Assembly (NCBI GenBank): GCA_033816765.1
Contig: CM066297.1
Location: 1,606,573-1,670,572, forward strand
Source: Nothopassalora personata
Taxonomy: Eukaryota; Ascomycota; Dothideomycetes; Mycosphaerellales; Mycosphaerellaceae
Direction: 5' to 3'
DNA length: 64,000 nucleotides
The translations under genes were made by a program, and so were the position numbers. The notes beneath the pieces were generated by a model, which made no database searches, was not told where the DNA came from, and worked only from the letters and a program-made list of their open reading frames with translations. Positions 11,359 to 22,264 of this stretch are shown one piece after another. The stretch's first letter is position 1. Each line of letters starts with the position of its first letter.

Positions 11359-11377
11359 GTCGCTCAGTCGAACATGT

Positions 11378-11842
11378 TCAAGATGCTCGACCAAGAATCT
11401 CGCGCAGGACGCGAAGCTCTGCTTCGGATTCAGCGAGCTTCAGTTTTGTTGCTTCGAGTGTCTTGTTTGCATCGGCTAGTGCATGTTCCAGCTCCGCGAC
11501 TCGATCTGCTTTTCGCTGTCGATACCTTCGTGCCGCTTCCATGTTGCGATGACGCTTTGCCTCGACATCTCCACCTGCATTGCCACTCGAGGATGGTTGT
11601 GACTGCTTTACAGCATATGCTTTCATGGCTCCAGCGGCTGGAGGTCCGTGTTGGACTGATCCTGCCCGCGACTGGACGTTTCCTGACTCCTCGTGAGGCG
11701 GCGTTGGCAGGACGCGATAGAAGTCTGCTCTTCCTGCGTCTGGTTGATCCATACAATTCCGGAGAGCATCCCACGTCATATCGCAGTCAATGCCGGCATT
11801 TTTCTTGACCTGCTGCAGGCGTTGAGAGATGTCCGACAGCAT
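11378..11842 (-). CDS. bZIP transcription factor (Gcn4-like leucine zipper)
   Basis: The C-terminal part has a bZIP: basic region NMEAARRYRQRKADR (N-x-x-A-A-x-x-Y-R) followed by five leucines at exact heptad spacing to the end. This predicts a dimeric DNA-binding regulator. From the ATG at 11842 it is 154 aa, short for the family. The frame stays open upstream past 11842 and a GCGTGCAG acceptor-like site ends at 11858. A separate upstream ORF starts at 11971 (MFEPYAFLSS), which could be a first exon, but the only frame-compatible intron would be about 36 bp, so the 5' end is uncertain. The upstream ORF may instead be a regulatory uORF, as in GCN4-type genes. Confidence 0.72.
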   Translation of the reverse strand: MLSDISQRLQQVKKNAGIDCDMTWDALRNCMDQPDAGRADFYRVLPTPPHEESGNVQSRAGSVQHGPPAAGAMKAYAVKQSQPSSSGNAGGDVEAKRHRNMEAARRYRQRKADRVAELEHALADANKTLEATKLKLAESEAELRVLREILGRAS

Positions 11843-12140
11843 ATTGGAAGAAGCCTGCACGCCTGGTAGCTACCTCTTTACGTTCTAAACGGTCGAATTT
11901 CCTCGAAATGCTTCTGCACAAAGTGGTTTTGACTCAGTGATGCTGGAAAGGAAAGCGTAGGGCTCGAACATTGCGGACTGGCGCGCAGAGAGACCTGGTC
12001 GATCTATACCGACCTGCTTAGAAATCAGACGCAAGGGACGTGCTGACTGATTGTGCTGTTTGCTGTGTCTTTACGAACTTCCACGGAGCTAGCTTCAACA
12101 TAACTCGATGCGGTAATAACAATATTCTTCTCACGGCCGC

Positions 12141-14281
12141 TCAAGCCTTCTCCCCAACATTCAACGGCATTGGTGGACTACAAACGACTTGGTCCTTCTC
12201 TTTCCTGACATCCTTCCATTCGACCACGCATGACGCTGCAAATGCAAGACACGCGCAAGCAGTTGCCACGATGAAAGTGTCGGTGACAGCGTCGTTGTAC
12301 GCCGAGAGCACTCTCGGAAGCTGCTGCGCGTTCACCTGATGTCGTATCGAGGCACCCGTGGCGTCAAGAGAGTCAACGTCTATGCCCGGAACGCCATCAA
12401 GTCTAGTGTGCAGACCATTCATAAAGATGGCCTGATCGATTGCGAGGAAGACAGAACCCGCCAAGGACTGCACGAAGAAGTTCAGTGAAATGCCTTGAGG
12501 CGCTTCCATCTTTGTGAGCACAGTCTGAGCCACAAGGCCGCCAGATTGGATACCTGGCGAGTTAGCAGGCGCACAACAGTTTAGCAGCGAACACTTACCA
12601 AGACCTGCACCGAAGCCCCAGATGAACTGGTAGCCGACCCATGCTGCCTGGCCGGTCCAGGGATCGAACGTTGTCAGTAAGCCTGCGCCAATTGCCATCA
12701 ACGCGGAACAGCCGAGCATGAAGGGGACGTAGGATCCCACGAGCTTCGAGATTAAACTTCCAGAAAGCAGTCCAGCGACTCCAGAGGGCACTACCATGGG
12801 CAGCATCATGACTCCGGATCTGGTAGGGCTTGCTGCCTTGATCGCCTGGAACCACACCGGCAAGTAATAAGTGAGCGTCATCATCGATCCAGCAATTCCC
12901 AGGGTGTAAACGAACGCGGCCGCGATGCTTCGCTGCTTGAATAGCTTTGGTGGCACAATTGCATTGTCCCCAAGCCAGATCTGGATCCCGACGAAAGCGA
13001 GACACAGCACTCCTGCCAAGACCAGAAGAGCAAGGACCCGACCATCACTCCAAGCATATGTTGATCCTCCCCACTGCAACGCCAGCAATAGGCAAATGAC
13101 CGCCGGGATTAAGCACAGATTTCCCAAAGGATCCATCTGCTGAATCTGCTCCTTCCACGGCGTTCCCGCCTTCTTCGCCGGCGGGAGGTGCAACGTAACG
13201 AACACAATCCCCAGCGCCACCGCTCCGACTGGAAGATTGATCCAAAAGCACCACCTCCAACTCGCATGCTGCGTCAATGCTCCTCCAATGAGCGGTCCAA
13301 TAATGCTCGCAATCGCGAACACTCCACCAACGATTCCAGAATAAATCGGCCTCAAATGCAACGGCACAGTGAAGAACGTAATGATCACACTCCCCCCAAA
13401 AATCCCACTACTCCCTAAGCCCGCAATCGCCCTCCCCATAATCAGTACAATCGAACTCTGCGCCGCACCACAGATGGCACTTCCAGCCAGAAAAATGATA
13501 ACAGCAGTTATGAAGACCCTCTTCGCATTATAGAAAGCGTATATCTTCCCAAATAGCAGCTGAAAGCAGCAGAAAGTGAAAAGGTAAGCGCTGCCATACC
13601 AGCCGATGTCCTGAATGGAGTCGAATTTTGCTGTTATGGTGGGGATCGCGTTGACCATGATTGTGCGGTCCAGCGCTGTGAGGAAGCCGGCGAGGTAGAG
13701 GGCGGAGATCATGGAGTAGAGTTTCAGACCGGAAGGGTATTGGATTGGTGGGCCGCCGCCGAAACCTGGTATGCCCCCTCCTCCGCCTGCGCCGGGTCCT
13801 GGAGGTCCGCTGTGGGGTATCTGGGCCAAGTAAGTTGTCGAGGATGAGGCTGTGGTGTCGGAACGTCTCTTTTCGAAGAAGCTGGCTGGTGGTGGATCCC
13901 CGATTGTGGTAGGGCGGGAGTCTGGCAGGATATCATCTGTGATCACGAAAGGATCCTTGGCCGCAGTCGTCGTGGTCTTCTCACTGCCTGTTTCCTGAGA
14001 TCTCTCGTCGGCACTTGCTGTCGTCGTCGCCGGGCTGTGAGTTCGTACTGTGCTCGCTTCACTCAAATCAAGTCCAAAATTCCTACCAGAGCTAGGTCTT
14101 GGATCTGTTGGTGAGAGAGTCTGGGATTCGCGCTTGGCTGTATCTCTCTCAAGCTCAGACAGAGTTGTAGTTCATTGTAAGAATGACTCCGGGCTCGAAG
14201 GAGGCCTTCGAGCTTTGCGAGCGTTTCGGTTGAGAGGGAGAGCTGGAAGGGATGCGAGACGCGGTCGCGGTCATAAGGCAT
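12141..14281 (-). CDS. MFS drug:H+ antiporter, 14-TM (DHA2) type
   Basis: The core has the DHA2 signature: GFLTALDRTIMVNAIPTI at TM1, a GRAIAGLGSSGIFGG motif near TM4, a motif C-like region (IIGPLIGGALTQH) at TM5 and SWRWCFWINLPVG after it, then further TM segments to about 14. Such transporters export toxins, drugs or metabolites at the plasma membrane. An intron at 12554-12598 (GTAAGT donor, TGCTAAC branch) restores AGLGIQSGGLV; it is 45 bp with no stop, so the unspliced frame stays open. The 5' end needs splicing: the core frame has no ATG before TM1 and is closed by a stop at 14172-14174, while a good start context (CACAATGCC) sits at 14281 in another frame. The exact first intron is unresolved. 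Confidence 0.85.
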
Positions 14282-15147
14282 TGTGGGCTAGAGGTTGGAG
14301 AGCCTAGAGCTAGAGAGAGAAAAGGCGAGATGAAGTGGTAGTGCGGACGTTACAGTATCTCTACCAATGTGCCGGATTGCATCGCACCGATCTGAAGACT
14401 GAGCACTGAGAAGCTTTGCGGCCGAACGATGATGGACATGCCATGGGATCGCCATGGTCAGCTCGTGGTTGGCAGGAAGCTTTCGCCGTACGCGCAACAA
14501 ACCTTCTGGCTGTGGGAGGGCTTCTGGAAGGCTTCTTCCTTCGGGTGCCGTGCAGCTGTGGTGATAGGGCTGTGATTAGCTCGGGTGTGGTCCCGATGAT
14601 CGGCCGAGTCGTGGTGAGAACGTGTCCAGTCAAAGTGGCTGGGATGTTCCCATGCAGAGCCTCATCGCCAGATCTTCGGACCAGGACCGGGATACCATGC
14701 GACTACACGTTTAGCCATGAAGTTGTTGCACTGTTGCATGAGCACGCTTTCATGCTGCTTCGAGAACGCGCGGTGAGCGGGAATGTGGCCCGACCAGATG
14801 TCACTATATCCGGCCTTCGAGGCATGTATGCGATTTCATCCGCACGGGGAAGGATTCCATACAACTGTCTTGCCCATAGACTCTGCTGGTGTAACCTCGA
14901 GGCGACGAGAGTTCAGAATGTGATGTCGTAAGGCTCCTGCCTTCGAGGCACTTGCTCTGGCTCAAGCAGACGTCCAATCCCTGCTTCGCATCGGCTGCTC
15001 TCCCACTCAAAATGGCCCTATCAAGACCCTCGCAGCCGAGGTTTTCGACATCAGTGATTGCATCGCAGTCGTGACTGGTGGAGACATCAGTCATCACGCC
15101 TTGAGATCTTGATTATTACACTTACCCAGTCCAAATGGCTGCAGCTC
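14282..15147. other. Intergenic region without supportable gene
   Basis: A 171-codon open frame on the plus strand (14416-14931) has no recognisable domain, odd residue composition and no introns; I treat it as chance. The region separates the MFS gene from a decayed MFS relic. Confidence 0.45.
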
Positions 15148-15990
15148 CTACGGTATAGCCTTGGCCCGGCCAGAGACAACCGTCGCAAAGAATGGCCCCA
15201 GCAAGAATCCTAGCAAACTGACAGCTACCGCGTTCACCACAATGTTCGGTACCTGCCAGAAAATGATTTGAAATGCCACGCTGAGCACAGCACAGACAAG
15301 AAGCATGCGCGTCTCCCCAAAGTGATGTATTGGTTCTGCGAATAGAAACCGAATTGCCGCCATATCCACTGAAAGCGGCCGAGATGTACCAAACTTGTGC
15401 CAGGCGACCCTTCCTGACTTCAACCAGGAATTCGACAACCCAGCCACCTGCCGTGAATGCCTCTCCGAGCTAGAGGAAGAAGAAAATGCTGATCAGCCAG
15501 ACATTCTTCTGCTTGTCAGTAGCCTTCAGCTCCACTAGAGCATTTCTGCTTCGCCTGTTGTTCGCTGATGATTCTCTCGACCGGCGGAATGCAATATCGT
15601 CGCGGTAGGCATAGCTGCAGAATGACAAGTTAACTGCGCGTATTCCAGTAGGGACATAGCAGAACGCAGCCCATTTATCTTACAGGTTCGATACGATGGC
15701 GGAGGCTATGAGAGGTCCAACCAGCGAACCTACGGCGTAGCAGCCATCAAGCACTTATCACGAAGAATGTAGAGGAGAACAGCCCAAAAGGTGGGATCTA
15801 GAACCTAAGTAAATGTGCTAGAAGCTAGAGTAGTGCTCCGGCGATAATGATCCCGCCTGTGCCAATGATGATCCTGATATAGCCACCAACCATGGCCGCA
15901 AGGAACCAGCCTGATAATGCTACGTCATAGGGAATGGCCATCCATGCTGTTGAGATCGTGTAATGCCTGAGAAAATATGGGATCAGAGCT
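15148..15990 (-). pseudogene. Decayed MFS transporter gene
   Basis: On the minus strand, pieces in different frames resemble an MFS permease of the fungal Bsc6/Fmp42-like type. About 15462-15560 reads KQKNVWLISIFFF, then EAFTAGGWVVEFL, and 15148-15380 reads MAAIRFLFAEPIHHFGETRM and a hydrophobic helix ending VSLLGFLLGPFFATVV. The pieces are separated by stops and frame changes. Farther upstream (15830-15960) further hydrophobic codons end in a stop. No intact frame spans more than about 100 codons. The family name is a tentative match from memory of the motif order; the decayed membrane-transporter nature is more certain. Confidence 0.65.
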
Positions 15991-16484
15991 CCGAGGGATT
16001 CATCGTTGACACCGCACTTCAGGAAGTAAAATATCGCACTGATGAGCTTCAGAGCAGTCGGACCACGGACTTCGAGAGGCTGAATGGCGGATGTAGTATT
16101 GACATGGTGAATAGCACCGAGTACTGCAGGTTTGGTGTTGTACAGGAAAGGAATTGTCCTTCACGGAGTCACGCAGGTCATCGGAAGCTCGTGCCGCAAC
16201 GCCGATCAGCGGTTAAGCTCTCCTAGCGCGTTCTATCCTTGCGAACTACTTTCCAACAGCCATCACTGACACGTTCACGTCGATGCCCACTCGACAAAAC
16301 CACCTACGCGATCACGCTCCACGAACACCCCGCACTGAGACCGATGTCAGCCTTACACCGAGGCATCTGAACACGGCCCTCTTCCACCGAGGCGCTGGAG
16401 CAGCAGGCAACACACGATTCGTCCACGTGCACACCACATACTACATGAAATAACACATCCGCATCGTCCATATCTGATGACACA
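15991..16484. other. Intergenic region, promoter of the RING gene
   Basis: The stretch holds the 5' flank of the RING-finger gene. Short open frames here show no domain. Confidence 0.5.
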
Positions 16485-18625
16485 ATGCCTAGCGATGGCA
16501 GTTACCACACAGCGGAGGGCAGCTCGCGTAAGAGAGTTAAGATATCCCGCGATGCCGGCCGTCCGGCTGGCCTGTCCAAGAGCCCGGAAACAGTAGACCT
16601 TGTTACCCCCGCCAAGATCGAAGTAGCAGCATCCGCGATCAAGACCGAGGGCGACACCAATACCCCGAGCAAGACACCGTGCCACCATGAGCAGTCACTG
16701 CGGAGCCTGCACGGCGACTTGGACGAGATGCGCCAGCTTATCACCTGCAAGATCTGCCAACGATTCCTCTATGAACCTTATGCGCTCACATGCGGGCATA
16801 CCTTCTGCTATAGCTGCCTCTCGCAGTGGATGGGCCAGAATAAGACAAAGACCTGCCCCGACTGCCGGACCGTGATTAAGGACGAACCCGTGCCCTCATA
16901 CCTCATCAGAGAGCTGGTGTTGATCTTCGTTGGCCGAAGCGCGCTGCTGCCTGATGGGGAGACTAGTGAAGAGCATAACCAGCTTGCCAAGGAGGAAGCC
17001 GATATCGTCGCCAAGGACAGGGCGAACACCCACGTGGAAACTGGTGGTCTGTTCAAGGGCAGCTTCAAGAAGGGCACGAGACGAGCACCGGTGGAGGCAA
17101 TACGAGACCACAGCGACAATGTCTACAGATGTCCAGAATGCACGAGTGAGGTCGAAGATGGCCGATGCAGTGGGTGTGGCATTAGGGTGCGCACCGAGGA
17201 GGACGATCTGGCCTGGAGTAGTGACGAGGACTCAGAGGACAGTGACGACCTTGAGCTGGATCATGAACTGGAAGCTGAGGACTATGACGATGATACAGAA
17301 CAGGGTCTGATTGATGCCCACACCCACGTGTGGGATCCACCATGGCAGCGTCACGAATGGGGAGTGCCGGCACCCTCGTCCGAGGTCGACCTCTCACAGG
17401 ACGAGCATGATGAGCTCATGGATGGCTTCATCAATGACGAGCCAATCCGTGACGCGTACTGGAGCAGTGATGACGAACAAGGTGGCCAGTCGGAAGCCCC
17501 GGAGGTCAATAACAATGCACCTCGACGTCGCCGAAGAGTCGAGGTTATTGAGAGCGACGAGGGGGAAGAGGAAGACGAGGAGCCCACACAGCCAAGACGA
17601 CGGCGCACTCTGACTGTGAGAGTCCCACATGGAGTCAGCTCCGAAGAGCCATCTTCTGCCGCTGCAAGCGTCGTCTCTGATCCAAGTGACTCAGGAGATC
17701 AGGAGGAAGGGTCTGACGAGGAGGAGGAGGACGGGGATGATGAACCAATAAGAACGAGTCAGCGCAACCGTGGCAGACGCGTTCTAGCTAGGTCTCATCG
17801 TGTGGTCACGGTCAGAAGGGACGATGAAGACGATTCTGATGCAGAGACGAACGCAGCGAACCAATCTGAAGCTGGAGGCTTCTCGCCGATACAACCAGCT
17901 CCTCGGGCACCACAGCAGCAGGAACATGTCAACTACTACGACGACTCGGACGTTGAGAGTGTAGAAGAAGACGAGGAGACTGAACATGAGCACGACTACA
18001 ACGACTACGAAAATCACAATCAGTACGGACATGCTTACGACCACGACGATGAGGATGAAAGTGACGGCGACGGGTATGACGACCAAAGTACGGCTACTGG
18101 ATGCGCTCCAAGGTGCTCGTACTGCGAAAGGATGATCATATGCTAACAATGTCATCAGGTATTAGAGGTCAAGCACCGAGCACTGGTTCGTACACTCATC
18201 GCCTCCATGCCCTCGGCTCGCATCGCAGCCGCCACGTCAACCGATCAGCCGAGCCATCAAGCGGGGGTTCGTTGTACCCGGAGCAAGCAACGGCAGCGTA
18301 CAGTCGTCGCTTGGAGTCTGACGAGTCTGGTGTGCACGACTTCGATCGCCGCTTCTTCTATCAGCCACAAGCACGCCGAGCCGCTGCTACTGCCCCTAGT
18401 GGCCAGTACCGTCCTCCAAATCTCACCTACCGACACCCCTTTAATCTCAACGATACCCTCGCACGCATCCATCAACGCACTGGGGCACTCCGAGGTCGTG
18501 ATCGAGGAACAACTGGCGGACGTAGCCCTCGCAACTCAGGCTTCAGCAGTCCGAGCAGCGCCGGTGGCGTTGACGTGTCATCGCAGGGATCTGGTCTGAG
18601 CGGTAGTAGCAGGACGGTTCGCTAG
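16485..18625 (+). CDS. RING-finger E3 ubiquitin ligase, acidic
   Basis: Two exons, 16485-18087 and 18159-18625, give 689 aa. A C3HC4 RING lies at residues 88-127 (C88, C91, C103, H105, C108, C111, C124, C127), predicting an E2-binding ubiquitin ligase. A second Cys cluster near residues 214-230 (YRCPECTSEVEDGRCSGCG) may bind another zinc. The middle is strongly acidic (Asp/Glu runs) with Arg clusters, and the C-terminal exon is basic and Ser/Gly-rich. The 71-bp intron has TGCTAAC and an ATCAG acceptor; the donor GTACGG is chosen because it is the only nearby GT that keeps frame into the long downstream exon. The N-terminal KRVK cluster suggests nuclear location. Substrates are unknown. Confidence 0.85.
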
Positions 18626-18803
18626 ACGAATGCAAATTGGCGCTGTGGACAACGAATGCTTGCGGATGACAATGAGATGACGATTCTGCGATAAAGCCCA
18701 CAGCACCATCGGTAGTGCCTCGAAGACAGAGCTTGATGTGCTACAAGCACACTTCCAACGCCTCCCTTCTCCTTCCTCAAACCTCATAAAACTACTGGAT
18801 AAA

Positions 18804-19267
18804 CTACCTGTCCCTCTCAAACCCGGAAATACTCTTCGTCTGCGCCAGATACGGGGCGGATTCGCCATTGGGACCTCTTCATCGAACGTTGCGAATAGTG
18901 TCTTGAAGTGTTCCTCTTTGTATGCTTGTCTGCCGCTTCCTTGTTCTTGTATCTGTTTTCAACATCTTGTCAGCTTTCACCTCTTCCTCCTGCTTTTCCT
19001 TGGGGTGGGTAGGATGCGACTTACGTCTCCATCCTGACAATATCAGCCATGGTAGGCTTCTCAGGACCGATCTGTGGGGCTGCGACGTAGCGGAGAGTGT
19101 AGTCCTCTTTTAGGTGCACGTCGCGGCACATGCCTTCGAGGAGGGAGATGAGCTGGAACGTGTTAATAGAGGGGTATTGGAGGGGAGGACGTGAGATGTA
19201 CGCGGTCTTCTTTGCCTGGGGTTGCGTGGATGATTGCCACGATGTGGACTTCTTAGTTGGAGGACAT
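18804..19267 (-). pseudogene. Antibiotic-biosynthesis-monooxygenase (ABM) domain gene, broken
   Basis: The spliced minus-strand reading resembles small fungal ABM-fold proteins: VHIVAIIHATPGKEDR, LISLLEGMCRDVHLKEDY, TLRYVAAPQIGPEKPTM, YKEEHFKTLFATFDEE and a C-terminal SISGFERDR followed by a stop. Two introns fit well: 19153-19201 (branch ATTAAC) and 18930-19024 (GTAAGT donor, CTGAC branch). Two defects are visible. The only nearby ATG (19267) is followed after three codons by an in-frame TAA, and a one-base shift is needed between FATFDEE and the conserved C-terminus (near 18860). Either the gene is dead or the start and sequence are misread. ABM proteins are about 100-110 aa, matching this length. 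Confidence 0.65.
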
Positions 19268-19664
19268 TGTGGGTGGTAGGTCTTGAGAGTTGAGGGTTTG
19301 TCTTAGTCGTCAAAGATGTGAATCTGGTAGGTCAATTTGTTCTATTGGGGCGGTCAGTTTGGTTAATGTCTAACTCGAGTGAATGAATGGAACAGTGGTT
19401 GAGTGACCGTGATTGCCTCGAGGCACACGTGCTCAACGCTTGAACCAGGCTCGTAACTCATGCCCCACTGCAGCTTCGACCTTCGACACGAACTTCTTCC
19501 TCGACGCAACACAAACACAACAGCTTCTTAGCACATACATCCACGCATCGGAGCACCACAACAGCACAAGTATCATCCATATCGCATCTACGCCACTGAT
19601 TGAGACATAGACGCGATTGACGGAAGACATATTGGTAAATCAACACCGCACAACATATGACAAC
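19268..19664. other. Intergenic region
   Basis: Between the divergent ABM relic and the kinase-like gene I see only promoter-type sequence. A GTAAAT donor-like site near 19636 could belong to a leader intron. Confidence 0.45.
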
Positions 19665-20569
19665 ATGCTGTTCAAAATACCCTCTGATGTCAATAAGGCA
19701 ATCCGAGCAGCACCATACGTCTGTCCATCCGGAGACACCATGCTTCAACGCACGATCAACCCTCCGCCGCCACCACCGATTATTCGGGTCATAGTGCTGT
19801 ATGGGGCAGACGAGTACATAACCTCGTCCTTCGCACAGCGCCTCGCAACGGACCTCGGCGGCTACCATCAACTCAACGTCCGCCAGGTCCTAAAGTACGT
19901 GCATCAGCTTCGCCACGATGACCCTTACAAGAAGAAAGCCTTGTGCAACCTCGATCGGTATTCGTTCGAGGATCTCATGGCGAAGGGTCACTATCCGCCC
20001 GAAATGCATCTCGCGGAGATCATACGGCAACAAATCGATGACAGGATAGCTTTGAGCCAAAAGAAGTTTGTCATATGCGGCATGCCTGATGACCCTGGCC
20101 CTCTCTGGCACTTCAGTCGCAAGGTTACTTATCGCAATACCGGCTCGGAGCCTCCTAAGCGTCGCTTGTTGCGCAGCTAAGTCTTTAGCAGGTCGCCGAG
20201 CCCAATGCCATCATCTTTCTGGACTGTCCACCACGACCACCAGCATGGCACCAACAGGTTGCAGATGAATACAAGTACAAGGGCGATAACAAAGTTCTTT
20301 CTGTACTTGATTTGTCCAATACCGAAGAGACATGGCAGAACTTGGTGCTGGCATTGGCTATGAGGGTTCAAGCCAGTGTGAAGAGGAATTTACCGGCGTA
20401 TCAGGAAGCCAATCCGCCAAAGCAACATGACCAGAAGAATGCTAACATGGCTACTCTAGCTCTGCCTGATGTCGAGATCGAGCGCATGGATACGCCGGTT
20501 CAGAGTGCAGTCGGTGGAGACTTGCTAGACAATTTGGAGAACGCTCTCAACTCGGCGCCTGATCGCTAG
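19665..20569 (+). CDS. Nucleoside-monophosphate-kinase-fold protein lacking catalytic residues
   Basis: Exons 19665-20123 and 20192-20569 (68-bp intron) give 278 aa. The order of segments matches adenylate/UMP-CMP kinases: a beta1/P-loop position (VIVLYGADEYITSSFAQRLA), an NMP-binding region (GHYPPEMHLAEIIRQQI), the KKFVICGMPDD segment where active enzymes have DGFPR, and IIFLDCPP where they have the LFFDCP strand. The P-loop has no G-x-G-K-S/T and the key Arg of the DGFPR motif is absent, so phosphotransfer is unlikely. It may be a scaffold or regulator. Family placement is my alignment by eye. The first ATG of the frame is at 19665; the open frame extends to 19617 without ATG, so an upstream exon is possible. 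Confidence 0.72.
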
Positions 20570-20763
20570 GGGCTAGATCCAGCACTAGGGATGCAGCAGC
20601 TGCATATCACAAACGAGCGACTCTTCACTCTTGAGTCGGAAGAGCTGGAGTCGACAAATCGTATGGATCTGCTGCGTGAAGAGCAACCCCTGCGCAAATG
20701 TGGAGCAAAGCGCGAGCCAGTTCGTTGGCTTCACCATGGTTCCGAGCTTCTCTCATCAGCGAC

Positions 20764-21276
20764 ATGCAACACCATCAAGTAATCATCAGAAAGGTGGACG
20801 CCGAAGACATCGAGGCATTTCTTGCGTTCGTCAGCGACGCTCGCCATATTCTGTTTCCTGGCATGAAGTTCAGGGATACTGTTCTTGCCGAGGATGTGGC
20901 ACACTGGATCAAGACTGGACGCTTTCTTGCAGTCTACACAAAAGAAGAACGCTTGCTGGTTGCCACTATTGGCTTCGTACCGTATGATCATCGCTTTTCG
21001 CAACTGGACTTCAACAACCAAAAGACGGTAGAAGTCGTGCGCCTGTTTGTCTTGCCACCCTACAGGCGCGCTGGACTTGGAAAAATGCTCTTCGAGAAAT
21101 TACTCAGAGAAGCAATCGATTCTCGAGTTGACACTATGTACTTGCATACTCATCCATTCCTGCCTGGAGCTGTGGAGTTTTGGACGAAATTAGGCTTCAA
21201 AGTCGTCGATGTGGAAGAGGATGAGACTTGGCCCACTGTGCATATGAAGCTGGACCTGCGGGACCATGGACCCTAG
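20764..21276 (+). CDS. GNAT-family N-acetyltransferase
   Basis: Single exon, 170 aa. The acetyl-CoA loop is RLFVLPPYRRAGLGKMLFEK (R-R-x-G-x-G), followed by the beta5 region TMYLHTHPFLPGAVEFWTKL, as in typical GNAT enzymes. No targeting signal. The N-terminus HHQVIIRKVDAEDIEAF is the usual first strand and helix, which favours the ATG at 20764 over the ATG-less or earlier ATG extension to 20698. It lies 194 bp after the kinase-like gene on the same strand and 60 bp from the convergent small-membrane-protein gene. Substrate unknown. Confidence 0.85.
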   Translation: MQHHQVIIRKVDAEDIEAFLAFVSDARHILFPGMKFRDTVLAEDVAHWIKTGRFLAVYTKEERLLVATIGFVPYDHRFSQLDFNNQKTVEVVRLFVLPPYRRAGLGKMLFEKLLREAIDSRVDTMYLHTHPFLPGAVEFWTKLGFKVVDVEEDETWPTVHMKLDLRDHGP

Positions 21277-21336
21277 CGGACGAACCCCCTCTACTTTCTA
21301 TCCAGATTCGAAGCAACCAGCAAGACTTCTCCAACA

Positions 21337-21831
21337 TTATCTCAATAGCCTGGACAGTAGCTGGACACCCGCGATCCCGGCCGCAATACCGATCAGCACG
21401 CCGGCAAGCATGCCCTTTCTGGCAAGCTCGATGCAATCACGACGCTCAAGCTGCAATGCGTGAAATTGATCCGCCGGGAATTCTGACCGATCCAGATTCA
21501 CCTTTGCCATCTTCTGCAATTCAATGTCACTCTCGTCCGCTTCATTCACCCTCTCGCCCTCTAGATCGTTCCCATTGATTGTCTCGAACACTTTTGGTGG
21601 CAGACTCTATATGCGAGTGTGAGTAACATGCACACAACGTGGTCCTAAGACCAGCGCGAGACCCGGCTCGAAAGCGATCAGACTTACTGTATCTGTTGTG
21701 TTGGTAGAGGTCTTTCGTCTCAGCGCCCTCAGGTCTCGACTCCCATCGGGCGACAAATGATGCCATGGGCAAAGGTTGTCGGCGGCGGTTTTGTACATCT
21801 TCGGTATTGCACAGGAGGTCGGTTTGATCAT
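21337..21831 (-). CDS. Small protein with C-terminal membrane segment, unknown
   Basis: Two exons, 21688-21831 and 21337-21606, are joined in phase 0 across an 81-bp intron (GTAAGT donor, ATATAG acceptor), giving 137 aa. The C-terminus has one hydrophobic helix (MLAGVLIGIAAGIAGVQLL) ending three residues before the stop, like a tail-anchored or small mitochondrial/ER membrane protein. The soluble part has an acidic stretch (EADESDIELQKMAK). The clean phase-0 junction and the helix support a real gene, but I do not recognise a family. The ATG at 21831 is the first available in the exon-1 frame; the frame is open farther upstream, so a longer N-terminus via splicing is possible. Confidence 0.6.
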
Positions 21832-22264
21832 GTTGACGCAAAATTCACCTCGATGATGAGTGGCCTCATTGATTGCTGCGCTTGCAGCAGGAAGACTTTG
21901 CGTCTCGTCTGAGCCTTTCGCGAAGCAGCTACTCTGTGGTCGTCCGGGAGAAGCACACACCCAGGTCTTTATGCGTCAATTCGCTATCATGGCTACTACC
22001 AGGTCCGACTTGTAGCTCCAACTCGACGATCAGTCAAGGCTCACACATGCACCCTACCTTGGGAAGAGCCTTCATCACAAATTGCAGCCAGCTTGACCTG
22101 AGCGACTGGGTTCGATCCTTCTTCTCGAAGTCTCAGTTAACAACTCCGTCCTCCACGCCTTACGACTTCGCTCGGCGAGCCCTGCACTCCGAGTATCGAC
22201 TCACCCACTACTACCACCTCGCAGAAGGCGCACGGGACGTCTACAAGCTTCCAAAAAATTTCTA

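Noticed and set aside
14416..14931. 171-codon open frame on the plus strand
   Set aside because: No domain, membrane helix or splice support; lies in an intergenic stretch with comparable chance frames on the other strand.
18088..18158. GTGCTC donor near 18111 for the first RING gene intron
   Set aside because: It would leave two bases and create a stop right after the acceptor; GTACGG at 18088 keeps the long downstream exon open.
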